Made by a program: the position numbers and the translations under genes
Origin: Chrysemys picta bellii
Lineage: Eukaryota; Chordata; Testudines; Emydidae
Direction of reading: 5' to 3'
Length of the DNA stretch: 64,000 nt
Assembly (NCBI RefSeq): GCF_011386835.1
Contig: NC_088794.1
Span: 66,542,506 to 66,606,505 of the forward strand
Part shown: piece after piece, positions 11,331 to 22,268 of the stretch
Numbering within the stretch: the stretch's first letter is position 1
Layout: every line of letters begins with the position of its first letter
Notes under the pieces: model-generated
What the model saw: only the letters and a program-made list of their open reading frames with translations
Database searches by the model: none
What the model was told of the DNA's origin: nothing

Positions 11331-12072
11331 CCTGTTGGCTTTCCCCCCAGCCCTTAATTTAAAAACTGCTCTAAGACCTTTTTAATGTTAGAATGTATGT
11401 AGTGAATCAGGCATGAAGGGAAAGGATGGTGTCACCATTAAGGATGCTGAATACCACCTTGAAGAACTGGATTCTATGCCTGCCTGTGCCACAGTGTTCT
11501 TGGGTGATGCTCGACAAGTCCCTTGAACCAAACTTTCCACAGATGGCCACAAAGTGTGTGTTCCTCATATTCCTCTTGTCCAGCATGAGATACCTGGGTT
11601 TTGATTTGCAGAAGTGCTGAATGCTCACAGCTGAGTTCTGTATTCTGTCTCCTCTGTTTTCTCCCTCTCTTGGGTGGCTCTGTAGGGGGTGCGAAGCCTT
11701 TGATAGGCTCTTTCTTGGCTCAGGCCCAGCCCCAGCCAGTTAGAAGTTTTTATCTTGCTCCCACATATCTGTGACTCCCACAGCCAAGCAGCTAAGCTGG
11801 TTATGGAGCAGCCATAACCACTCTTCCCTTCCTCCCTTGCAATGCAGCAGGCAACTATTAGGTGCCCCTTACTGCTTCCCTGTAACAATGGGACTGATCC
11901 AAACAATTCAGCTTAAAAGTTGCAGGGCCCACCCACCTTAGGAACACATTTCTTTCTTAACAGAATTTCCCTTGAAGGCCATAAGCCTTGAGGGTTACAC
12001 ATTCCTTTAGTTTAGCTAGATCTAATGTAAATAATTTTCCACAATAAATGTGTGGGGGACACAGGTAACTTT
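11331..12072. other. Unassigned sequence
   Basis: No recognisable gene. Frames at 11407-11628 and 11625-11906 (minus) lack motifs. Confidence 0.45.
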
Positions 12073-12369
12073 GACCTAGTCTTCACTTACCGGCTGGTCC
12101 GGCGGCACGCCATCGATGTTCTGGGATCAGTTTATCGCGTCTGGTTAAGACGCGATAAATCGATCCCGGATCGATCCCGGAAGTGCTCACAGTCGGCGCC
12201 GGTACTCCAGCTCGCCGAGAGGAGTACGCGGCGTCGACGGGGGGAGACTTCCGGCCGCGTCTGGACCGCGGTAAGTCCGGACTAAGGTACTTCGAATTCA
12301 GCTACGTTATTAACGTAGCTGAATTTGCGTACCTTAGTCCGAAGTCCGGACTAAGTGGGGACCAGCCCT
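12073..12369. mobile_element. CpG-rich palindromic non-autonomous element (Harbinger-like ends)
   Basis: About 300 bp of strongly GC- and CpG-rich sequence sits in AT-rich surroundings. It contains a hairpin with 12-bp arms (12131-12142 and 12148-12159, TTTATCGCGTCT) and a direct repeat of ATCGATCCCGG (12159-12180). A larger palindrome lies to the right: 15-bp perfect arms AATTCAGCTACGTTA at 12295-12309 and 12311-12325, plus outer arms at 12276-12290 and 12329-12343. The ends, GACCTAGTCTTCACTTACC on the left and (reverse complement) GGGCTGGTCCCCACTTAGTCC on the right, resemble the GTCTACACTTA-type ends of Harbinger short elements. Exact borders and target duplication are uncertain. Confidence 0.7.
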
Positions 12370-12542
12370 TTGGGACTAAAATTAGGAGCATTTGAGAGGT
12401 ATGTCTCTCATTTATGCTGGTGAGAATCAGAAGTAATCTGTTTGACTTCAGTGGCGTTACACTCATGTGTAAATGAGTGAGTGCTGCTTGACATTATTAA
12501 TTGAGATAGAAAAAATATCCGTTCACTTAAGTGCAATAGTTC
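12370..12542. other. Short unassigned spacer
   Basis: Sequence between the palindromic element and the LTR, with no feature seen. Confidence 0.4.
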
Positions 12543-13258
12543 TGTCACAGGGTCCACTCTCTGAGTCGCTTTCAGAGATTAACTCCTTTGAGGTGCTGAG
12601 TCCTCCTATGGCAGTCTCTCCACCTGTCTCTGCAAGTCCAGATGTTCCTTCTTCCCAACTTGGCCCTCTGGCCAGGGCATCATGCATGTTCCCCCCTTTT
12701 GGGGAATCAACATCTTTTGGGACAAACTGTACCAGGAAGTCCACTTTCCAGTGCCTGGTCTGTGCCACTTCCCCAATGGCTGATAGGGGAATCCAGGCCC
12801 ACTCTCTACTTTGGGTTCCAGCTCAGGGACTCTCTAATCAGCGCCAAGGTCTGTTCCATTCTAGACTTTACTGCCTTTCCCCTGTGCCTTTCCTAACCTT
12901 CTGGCTCTCCAGGTTTACCAGCCCCAAAACTCTTCACAGGAACTAAATGTAGGCTACTTTGGCTCTCTAGCCCCCAAACACATCTCCCAAAGAGTGACTG
13001 CAGACTTCTTCCCTACACCCCCCATGTTTGCCAACTTCCTGTATTTATAAACTCAGCCCAGCTCATTCCTCCTCAGCTGGGCTCCCTCATTATTTAGTCA
13101 GGGGATTACTTATGTCACCTGATTCCTCTCAGCTGTGGCAAGTTTGGTTAATTGCCCCCCCCCTTCACCTATATTAACCTCTTTAGGGCAAGCATGGGAT
13201 GAACACCAGATCACAAGTTCTTAACTGTGTCCCCCTGGTCCCTATATAACCCCTGTCA
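12543..13258 (-). repeat. Solo LTR-like element, minus orientation
   Basis: The region of about 716 bp is bounded by TGTCACAGGGTCC at the left and AACCCCTGTCA at the right, giving TG...CA-type ends. On the minus strand it contains TATATAGGG near its start and TTTATAAATACAGG (about plus 13040-13053) as a TATA-like site. Open frames of up to 157 codons cross it but show no gag, pol or env motif. It is most simply a solo LTR left by recombination. No clear 5-bp target duplication was found, so class (ERV or Gypsy) stays open. Confidence 0.5.
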
Positions 13259-14292
13259 AAGTTTCTTTCTTTTTGGATAAAAAACTTTATCTTCTTTCTT
13301 GGCAGCGTATGCACATGTACAGTTAGAAACATTCTGTTTTGTCAAGAGTGCTTCACATGCATAAAGCGTTTTTAATGGATTTCAAAAATGTAAATATAGA
13401 ACAATATCAGTAAGAAAAAGAGTTATTAAATATGAATAGGCATGCTTTTACCTCTCTTCTCAAGGGTGCTACTTATACATCCTTAAAGGTCAGTTCTCAA
13501 ACCTTAAAAATAAACAAGGTAACACTCCCCACAACAGGAAAGACATTGAAGCGCATCCACTCATTTGGTAGGCAGTATTTACCATAATTCGAGAGGGGGG
13601 ATGTCATAACTATAAAGGGAAGGGTAATAGCTGTCCTGTGTACTATAAAACCCCTCCTGGCCAGAGTACCCTAAAGTTCAAAGTGGGGATCCAGCCCTGA
13701 CAGGGGAAAAACAGACAATAGCAAGCTTTTAGTGGGGCTGGATTGCCAGTTTGGTAGCAGTAGAATTGTTTCCATGCCTTGGCCTTTTAGATCAATTTTC
13801 TATCAATAAGAAAAAAGTATCAGAGCTGTTGTGTGCCATTATAGTGTCGTGGGATTCATATTTAGAAAGTTTCTTATCACTGCTTTGTAGGGGGAGCTCC
13901 ATAAAGTTGAAGAAGAGCCTAGAGAGCCTAGTCTTTGTATAGCAAAGTGGATCATGCAGTCCCTACAATGCCTGTTTGAGAAGAAAAATAACAATTTCTT
14001 GACCAACTGAAGGTGAAAGATGGTGCTTCTGACCACCTCTGCTATCTGGTGAGGAGGAGTCTAGTAAAACCATGAGATTGTGAACCACTTGGACAATATA
14101 GGTGTACCTTCATGTCAGTAACAGGTATAGTGTCTGCCCATTTCTCAATATGCTTCCCTGCTAACAAACATCACTTCCAATTTATCCAGATTGAGACTAA
14201 GCCAGTCCTGGCTTTGGTCCTGGTCCCTAGCTTCACCATACAAGGAGAGAGCAAGGAAGCAGTTTTATCTGGGCCTGAAGAAAATTAAATTC
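13259..14292. other. Unassigned sequence
   Basis: No recognisable coding or repeat structure. Frames at 13751-13942 and 13839-14036 lie on opposite strands and have no motif. Confidence 0.45.
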
Positions 14293-14775
14293 AGGCCTTT
14301 TCTACTCTAGGAATTTACTTTGGTATAGCTATGTAGCTACATCTCTCAGGAGTGTGAAAAATCCACACCTCTGAGAGATGCACCTATACTGACCTAAGCC
14401 CCAGTGTAGACAGTGCTGGGTCAACAGAAGAATTCTTCTGTCAATCTAGCTACCACCTCTTTGGGAGATGGATTACTTATGCCAACAAGATAAGCCCTCC
14501 GATAGGCGTAGGGAGTGGCTACACTGCAAGCACCTCTATAGCGCTTGAGGGTAGCCACTCTCTACAGCAGCAGGAGGGCTTCTCCCATCGTTGTAGTTAA
14601 TCCACCTCCCCAGGACGCAGTATCTAGGTTGATGGAAGAATTCTTCTGTCAACCTAGTGCTGTCTAGACCAGAGGTTCATCTGGTTTAAATGTGTCACGC
14701 AGCGGCTGTGGATTTTACGCACCTCTGAGTGATGTAGCTGGGTTGACACAACTTTTTAGTGTAAACCTGGCCTTA
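14293..14775. mobile_element. Harbinger-type short non-autonomous element
   Basis: The left end reads AGGCCTTTTCTACTCTAGG and the reverse complement of the right end reads TAAGGCCAGGTTTACACTAA, both variants of the GGCCTGGTCTACACTA terminus of the 5-kb element at 25.3-30.3 kb. Inside are inverted segments, including AGAAGAATTCTTCT twice (near 14428 and 14637) and ATCTCTCAGGAGTGTGAAAA facing CACACCTCTGAGAGAT. No coding capacity. Confidence 0.7.
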
Positions 14776-15267
14776 GAGTGGAGCATCATCAATATGCTGC
14801 TGCTAACACTGTAGTCCATAGCCCTTCACAGGCTATTGAAGGCCCAATGTCTACACATACAGCTTCAACAATAGGAGTTCTGAAACGAGAAACATTTTGT
14901 TTTCATGCAATCCTGTGACAGTGCTAAATTTGGATGGACTTTCATTTGTAGCTTATAAATGAAAAATTGTCTCTTACTTCTGAGAAAACTTCTCACCCAA
15001 AGGATCCCAAAGAACTATATGCAAAGGAGGCCTCTGGATGGAGTTGCAAAGGTGTCAGCTAGTGCACAGCAATAAACTAGTGCATAATATAGATTTCCAT
15101 AGTCAACAAACGTTGCTGGGAGAAGAAGGAAGGCAGAATATAGTCATAGAAACAGGAACTCCTTTAAAAAGTGAAATGGGATATTTAACAGATCCTATGT
15201 GAAGTCATGGAAGTGGTGAAGTCATTCAGGAGTATGATATATTGAAAACTGTGTTAAAATTGAACAT
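14776..15267. other. Unassigned sequence
   Basis: No supported feature. Confidence 0.4.
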
Positions 15268-15602
15268 TGTCACGACAAATTTCAGTGACGTTCCTGGTCT
15301 TGCTTGCAGGCTAGGGGCTCTGTAGGGAAATGTGTAATCTGAGCCTAGCTGTGGTCAGTCTACAGACAGACAGTGTACAATAAGTTGAGCTGAGTTGGGC
15401 CTCTCTGTTTTAGGGAGCAGCCTGCTCTCTCTCTCTCTCTCTCTCTTCTCCTCCCCCCCGAGTTCCCCATGGGGAAGGGGAATTCTTGTATGTTATCATT
15501 CGGAATTATAAGAAATAAAGTTGTGTTACACTGCAGCCTTCCGGCAAAAGTATTTTATGTTTTTTATGTAACTTCTCTGTTGTATGCAGTGAAACATAAC
15601 AA
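15268..15602 (+). repeat. LTR-like element, plus orientation
   Basis: It starts TGTCACGACAAATTTC. A CT microsatellite lies at 15425-15447, followed by AGAAATAAAGTTGTG (a polyadenylation signal context) and a 3' section rich in TTTT. That order (unique part, signal, short 3' tail) is LTR-like. The end and target duplication are not resolved. Confidence 0.4.
15425..15447. repeat. (CT)n microsatellite
   Basis: A run of CT dinucleotides with one TT interruption near the end, leading into a C-rich stretch. Confidence 0.9.
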
Positions 15603-15699
15603 GGACAATCTGTGTCTGCCCATTCCTGGACAGTAAAAGGGAATAGAGAAGTCCTAGGATCCCCGCTAAAGGACCTCCTTTGACATGGTGAATCCATCA

Positions 15700-16015
15700 C
15701 CCATCCTAAAACGTGCAATGGTGCAGTCAGAATTAAAGAAACCAACACTCATAACTAAAGACCTTACAAACTACCATCTGGCATCAAACCTCACTTCTCT
15801 AAGGAAGCTAGCTGAGAAGCTAGCAAAAACCACTCACCAGTGCTACCTGTAAGCTGTCAATAGCCTACATCCCTCTTAGGTCAGCTTTCAGATCACAGTA
15901 CAGTACAGAGACAGCACCTGTGGCTCTGGTGGATGACCTCTTTCTGTCCATAGACAAGGGAAATAGAGCCATACTCATTCCGCTTTGCCACTAGGATCAC
16001 TCAGCACAAACATTA
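15700..16015 (+). pseudogene. L2/CR1-like LINE reverse-transcriptase fragment
   Basis: A plus-strand translation with one frame change gives QSELKKPTLITKDLTNYHLA, RKLAEKLAKT, then FRSQYSTETAPVALVDDLF and SIDKGNRAIL. This follows the order of L2/CR1-group reverse transcriptase: LLKKP, the KDL(S/T)NYRP fingers, KVxEK, then the FRPxYxTETALVALVDDL segment before motif A. Stops interrupt it and the catalytic motifs are missing. It is an old 5'- and 3'-truncated scrap. Confidence 0.65.
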
Positions 16016-16372
16016 AAGGTCCTGCAGGTGTTTTTAACAAATTCAGTCAGAGTTATGAGAAATAAAATGAGGAGATACATGTAACGGATGCTAGTTTAGC
16101 ATGAAGTAGTCATGGGGCAAGGTAGAGAGAGACAAAAACAGATTAAGATGCCAAAGGCATTTGTTACTTAAATAACAGCAGAGATAGAAAACACATAGGG
16201 GTAACATTTCAAAGATATGTGTAGATGATATTAGAACAAAATATTTCATCAACAGGATTTCTGAATGTACCTCTCACACATTGCTTTAAAACTGTACCTA
16301 TGAAGGAAAAGTATACTATTTGGGTGGGTATTTAGAGGCAGGGATGAGGGCAGATTTGCAATATTTTCAGCA
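16016..16372. other. Unassigned sequence
   Basis: No supported feature. Confidence 0.4.
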
Positions 16373-16380
16373 CTCTATAG

Positions 16381-16690
16381 CAGGGGTAGGCAACCCTTGG
16401 CACGCGTATCAAGGCAGCATGCAAGGTGATTTTCAGTGGCACTCACACTGCCTGGGTCCTGGCCACTGGTCCGGGGGGCTCTGCATTTTAATTTAATTTT
16501 GAATGAAGCTTCTTAAACATTTTAAAAACCTTATTTACTTTACATACAACAATAGTTCAGTTATATATTATAGACTTATAGAAAGAGACCTTCTAAAAAT
16601 GTTAAGATGTATTACTGGCATGCAAAACCTTAAATTAGAGTGAATAAATGAAAACTCGGCACGCCACTTCTGAAAGGTTGCCGACCCCTG
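16381..16690. mobile_element. hAT-type non-autonomous element, 310 bp
   Basis: The left end CAGGGGTAGGCAACC and the reverse complement of the right end, CAGGGGTCGGCAACC, form a terminal inverted repeat beginning CAGGGG, typical of hAT elements. Flanking 8-mers CTCTATAG (16373-16380) and CTCTATAT (16691-16698) match at 7 of 8 positions, consistent with an aged 8-bp hAT target duplication. No transposase is encoded. Confidence 0.9.
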
Positions 16691-16698
16691 CTCTATAT

Positions 16699-18016
16699 GC
16701 ACCTCATCACTCTCTCTTTTTCTCATTCCTGCCTTTGAAATACCTACAGCTCCTGAGAAACTGGCCACTGTTTGGCTTGAAATCATGTTCCTTGCTTCTA
16801 TAAACTATCCACAACTATTAATCACAAACCAAATTAGACATAACAGTCATTTCCCTTGGTCTTCATGTTTTTTTCTGCCCCCAGAAAACATTTAACTGTG
16901 CATGGAGGCAAGAAAGGAAAATGCATTTTGATACCACCTCTGTGTGTATAACCTCTAGAGCAAAATTAGGATTAAATACCTAGAAAATAGAATTTCTCAA
17001 TACCCTGCCTTTATATTTCTCCAGCCCAAGAAGATTTACTGACTGGATTTCGGAAGACAAAGTTAATTTCTTTCCCACTTTTAAGATGACAGCCTGAGGA
17101 GGGGAAAAAATTCAAAGGAGTTATAAGAATACCCTTATGAGCATGACTCACATTATAAAGTAAATAGGGGACTGAGCAAAAAATCACTAACATGAACAAA
17201 AAGCCTGATCCTGTGGAGTCCTGAGTGCCCTCAACTCCCATGACCTTCAACAGGCATTGAGGGAGCTCAGCACTTTGCAAATTTGGCTCCAAGAGGCAAT
17301 TTCATCAAAAAATCAAGCACTGTGACCAAAACAAACAGATAGCAGAGTAATAATCATTCACTTGCCCTAATGGGCATCCTCATTTTAGGAGAAAGAAGCT
17401 CTATTATGCTACTGTAAATGGTAAATGTGTACATTGAAAATTACTGGCATCTGTCAGCCTCTGGGCTTCTCTTGTTATACTGCTGAGAGAAAAGGTCTTC
17501 CTGGGATTCTTAGAGATGTTCCAAAAAGGCATGGGAAATTATTTTTTTAAAGTGTAGGGACTGTCCTAGGTGCAAGAGTTGGTAAGGTAATTTCCTACTG
17601 AACATTGCTTCCCTGTCATTCACCAATGGGGCAGTTAAGTCAAACTATTATAGTAGTATCATTGTCTTTAGCTCATGTAGATCCTTTGGCCACTCAGAAT
17701 GTTAGAGCAGTTAAACTTAAATTCCTTTTATTCTGTTATAAACTGGCATGTGTACCATATGTTCCACCTGTGATGCTGTATAATAATAATTCATAATTTC
17801 AAATAAATTAAGTCTAAAATTTGATCTATGGCATTAGTGTCAAAAGGTATCAGAGATCATCATACAGAAGCAAATTTACTGTCTTTTGTAGATGTATTAA
17901 AACAGTCATGTCAGTAGAACTCATTCCACAATACAATTTAGCTTTTTTCATATTGAATATGCCCATTTCTTAGAGAAACAGGACTTCATTCTAGTATCTT
18001 TTAAACTGGTTGAAAT
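16699..18016. other. Unassigned AT-rich sequence
   Basis: No recognisable gene or transposon ends. Confidence 0.45.
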
Positions 18017-18260
18017 AAGGGCTTGTCTAAACAGTGCATTGGTGCACACCAGCTGTGGTATAAATTCTAATGTGAACCAGCATTAGGGTGACCAGACAAC
18101 AAGTGTGAAAAATCGGGATGGGGGTGGGGTGTAATAGGAGTCTATATAGAAAAAGACCCAAAAATCAGGACTGTCCCTATAAAATTGGGATATCTGGTCA
18201 CCCTAACCAGCATGTTGTGCAGTAGCTGTGTGGACACTGCTGGTGTGTACTAAACTTTCC
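18017..18260. mobile_element. Harbinger-like short element interrupted by a hAT element
   Basis: The left end AAGGGCTTGTCTAAACAGTGC resembles the GGGCTTGTCTACACTGTGC end of the element at 48.04-48.20 kb. The body stops at 18083 and resumes at 18206 after a hAT insertion whose 8-bp target duplication (ACCAGCAT) lies inside it. The right part has GTGTGGACACTGCTGG. The right border is not certain. Confidence 0.5.
18084..18205. mobile_element. hAT-type MITE, 122 bp, copy 1
   Basis: It begins TAGGGTGACCAGA and ends TCTGGTCACCCTA, a perfect 13-bp inverted repeat. It is flanked on both sides by ACCAGCAT (18076-18083 and 18206-18213), an exact 8-bp target duplication. It shares its body (GTGAAAAATCGGGA, GGACTGTCCCTATAAAA-like) with the copy at 53999-54121. 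Confidence 0.95.
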
Positions 18261-19963
18261 TTTGTGCGCATTGACTCATTCCCATCAATGCCTTCACTAA
18301 TGGTAATGGAAGCAGAAAAGTGTTTGCTTTGTTGTGTGCCTGAACTCTTGGTAGTGTGTTTCTGTGATTCTCCCTATGCTGACTCCTTTGCAAATAAACA
18401 CTGTATGGATTTTGACAGAGGTACTTTAGTTTAGCGATTTAGATATTATTTTGATCATTGTTAGAGCTGAATGCCGACAGTTATTGTAAAAAGGGATAAT
18501 TTGGGAGAGGATTGATAGTTGAAAAATTGTTTTTATGGAAAAGAAAATAGAAAACTGTATTACTGAACAATTTCCAGGAGAAAGGCCAATTTTTATTGAA
18601 ACATCTGTTAGAATCCCATCTTTTGGGTTGACTTTCAAGTATTGCGGTGGACATTTTTGTTTAAAAAGTGTTACAGCTGGATGTGTTGTTATTTATACCA
18701 TAATATTGCAAAAAATAGTGCTGAAGTTAGTTCAGTTTCCTGGGGAGAAGCATATGGGCCAGATTCTCAGCTCCCACAACACAAAGGAATCAGAAAGTTG
18801 ATGTAACAGAGTAGTTCATGATTAAAGCCTCCACATTTCTATTACATTTGATTTGGGGGGAGGGGGTGTAATTTTATTTGGTTTGGTTATGTATTCATTA
18901 GGTAAAACTTGGCCTTTCCATTAACTGCATGTCAAGGAATACTGATTTTAAATCACCTGTCAAGATTCAATTGTACTACTTATTATCTGTACTGAAGTAG
19001 TATCTAGAAGCTCTAGTGATGGACCAGGATCCTAGTCTGCTAAATGCTGTACAAACACAGAACAAAAAGACAAAAAAACAAGCTTGACACAGGGAAGACA
19101 CTAACCATAACTGTAAAATCCCAAACCAGCATGTGTCAGTGCACTATTACTTTAGATAGGCAAGAGATTAATCTCGTTGAAACTATTTCCCATTTCATTC
19201 ACAGAACATGTCAGACATGGACTGAGATCCAAAGTGACTACCACACCCAGGGTTATTTTCGTTTTCCCACATTGTAGAATGGATGTGAGCCACCAGTGCA
19301 TTTCCTATTACATGATTTACTCAAGAGAGAGCAAAGTAAAAAAAGGCCTATAAAGAACGGCTCTAAAACCATGTAATGAGATGTGGCTACAGACAGCAAG
19401 GATCAAACCCACATTCTTCTACACCAAAGGCACAAGTCTCTACCACATGATCTAAAGCATTCCTATTGTTGAAAGAAAGTAGCAAGCGGGTTGTAATAGT
19501 TGCTGGAGTTAACTGCTGGAGTAGTCCTGATCACATACACCGTGCCAGTGTATTATTTGCATGCACATACATCATATTTAGACTATCCAGGATCGATTTT
19601 CCTTTGCTTCCATTGATCCTGCTTCCACAGAAATCAGTGGGAGTTTTGACCTCAGTAGTAACAGGAATAGTGTCCTGGATGGGTGGTGGTGGTGTGAGCT
19701 AGAAATGAAAGGCCTAATTACAGAAGGTACTGAATGGCCCCTGAGAGTGGCTGAGCACTGTCAACTCTCAATCAAGTCCTGACTTTGACAGGAGCTGAAG
19801 TCACGCAAGACTGCACCTGGTTGAAAACAGGTTTGTGAAAGTGTCATTGGTTTGTTTGTTTGTTTTTCACCAAAATGTCACAATTTAGAAAAAATTCAAC
19901 CAGCACAGCTCAGCATTTCTGAGTCATCCTGTCCCTTACAGAACTGTGTCCTACAGCATGGAA
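18261..19963. other. Unassigned AT-rich sequence
   Basis: No supported gene or repeat. Frames at 18426-18801 on both strands have no motif. Confidence 0.45.
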
Positions 19964-20280
19964 TTTAAGCATATGTCTACACTGCAGCTGAGTGCAAGCC
20001 TCCCAGCCCGAGTAGACTGACTTACACTAGCTCCGCTCAAACAAGTGTACTAAAAATAGCAGTATGGATGATGTGGCATTGGCAGCGGCTCAAGCTAGCC
20101 ACCATAGCTCGGACCTACAGGATTGGGTAGGTTTGAGACTGGATGGCTAACCTGAGCTGCCATCAGCCCTGCATCCCCACGCGGCTATTTTTAGTGTGCT
20201 AGCTTGAGCCCTACTAGCAGAAGTCTGTCTACCTGGGCTGGGAGGCATGCTGCCAGCTGCAGTGTAGACTTACCCATAAA
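19964..20280. mobile_element. Harbinger-type MITE with about 50-bp inverted ends
   Basis: The left end TTTAAGCATATGTCTACACT continues GCAGCTGAGTGCAAGCCTCC. The reverse complement of the right end reads TTTATGGGTAAGTCTACACT then GCAGCTGGCAGCATGCCTCC. The inverted similarity runs on to GTAGACTGAC / GTAGACAGAC, roughly 55 bp. TTA/TAA at the borders fits the 3-bp target duplication of PIF/Harbinger elements. The 61-codon frame across the right end is incidental. Confidence 0.85.
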
Positions 20281-22178
20281 GGCCAGACCCCTGGATTATT
20301 CCACTGGCACTGATTCACATGACCCAATCCTGTTGCAAATGAAAATCAATAGCAAAGTTCCTTTTGATTTCAATGAGAGCAGGGTTTGACATTGTGTGAC
20401 CCTGTACAAGTCACCGAGGGACTAATTTTATGAGATCCTGAGCATTCGCCACCCCTTTAGAAATCAAAGGGCATTGAGGCTGCTCCACAGCTCAGCAGAT
20501 TGAGCTCCTACGCGCTCCTCGCCTCAGTTTACCAATTTGTAAATGGTTTAAACACCTTTTGAAATGTTCTAGGACTTAATTAATGTTTGTTCAGTGCATT
20601 AAGGGCCTCAGCTTTAAACAGTCAAAGAAGTGGAAAATATTATTTGAAAGTGTTTTAGATTTCCTGTGTTCATTGCTCTGTGCATTGCTATTTACAAATC
20701 TGGTAGAGGACCCATTCCTGTAGTTAATGGAGCTGCTTGCATGAATAAGGATTACCCAAATGAGTAAAGGTTGCAGAATTGGGCCTTATATACAGACATT
20801 TTAATTTAATCTTTCTTCCTTTAACCTTAAGAATAGTTTCTTTTTAATTACCGACGTGCCCTCCTTCAGGCATTTCCAGTGAGAGCAATCTAGCACCTTC
20901 ATTTTAATTTACTAATTAGTTCTCTTTGAAATTATATATAAACAAAGGCAACTGTAAAAGTGTAGTCGATTTGTGCAGCTTAGTTCTGGAAGAAACTGAA
21001 CTCCTTTTTAATGCTTTAAATCCAGTTCAGTCCATCCACAAAAAGTCTGGAGTATTGCAAAACAGACGTAAGGGATTGTATACACTAAGGAACTTTGGGG
21101 GGGGGGGAGGGGTGCAGAATCACAGTGTGCTCATCAGTTGAATCATATGGACAGTGAGAAAGATGCAGCACATGATGTGCTCCGAGATCGCATACAAACT
21201 GCTTAAACCACAGCTTATGATCCTCCCACAATGTGATATTTTTACCACTTTTAATGAAGCTGAGGCAGGTGTTTACAGCAATAATGCATGTCCATCTAAA
21301 GTTGGAACTTTGGTACAGACAAAAAATAGCTGTGCTTGACGCACTAAACCATGACATACTGTATGTACTGTAATTAAAATGCACTACTCCCTGAATATCT
21401 TATTGAAGAGGAAACACAAAAAGCTATCAAGATGCATATTGATTTGTGGAAAGCTACAAACTATTCTGAGGAGTGTTAAATTTGCTGAGTGGAATAAAAT
21501 GGTCTAACATACTTTTTAGCCTTTAAAAGATGCCTCTGGTGCTTCCTTTCTAGGTGCAGTTTTTTGGAGAGAAAAAAGTTATTTTTCATCTCTCTTGGTG
21601 TTCGGATTCTAAACATGCTCCTGAATTAATTTGGGTCTTTTAAAAATGTGAAATAAGTTAATATGCTCTAAAGCAATACAGCTTGTCAATCATCAGTGTT
21701 TTTCTCAATATCTGCCCACTGACTTCCTCCTCCTACTTGCAGGCTCTCGAGACTTCTTGCTCTAAAACTATGTTTCCCTTAAGAGCTGCAGTGTTCAAAT
21801 AGTATCATCAACAATCATAAGGACGTGTCTAATAAAACAGACCGGCACAGTGTGAATAGCAATAAAGGGCATAATGCTGTTTTTTCATTTTGTGTCTATG
21901 TAGTTTTCTGCTAAAAAGTCTTCCTGAAGTGTGCACATTTTCAGAAACCACAATACTAAATTATACTATTTTTTTTCTCTTATACAGCACTTATCTAGAG
22001 ATACTGAAGAATTTTATAAAGGAGGAAAAATATCATTATAAAAATATATAATTTATATAAAATACTCTATTAAAGCAATAAGTGCTTTTTTAAAATATCT
22101 TTGTTGCATGGGCATGCTAAGTCTTTTTAAATCAAGGTTCAGTTTCAGTAGCCTGCAAATTGAAAATTAGCAAAGTGG
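20281..22178. other. Unassigned sequence with a poly-G run
   Basis: No recognised gene. A run of eleven G followed by AGGGG lies near 21097-21112. Other frames lack motifs. Confidence 0.45.
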
Positions 22179-22268
22179 TCTAGATTCACAAAGGCACTTA
22201 GGTGTCTAACTGCCACTCTAGGCCCCTAAATTCAACATTTAGGCACCAGTGGCATTCACAAAACCCCT
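22179..22268. repeat. Partial palindromic dispersed repeat
   Basis: AGATTCACAAAGGCACTTAG at the left faces TTTAGGCACCAGTGGCATTC at the right, with CTAGGCCCCTAAAT between. This resembles a degraded inverted-repeat element with TTCACAAAGG ends. Confidence 0.45.

Noticed and set aside
12473..12946. 157-codon plus-strand open frame
   Set aside because: It overlaps the LTR-like element, is Ser/Pro/Phe-rich through composition, and has no motif or splice context.
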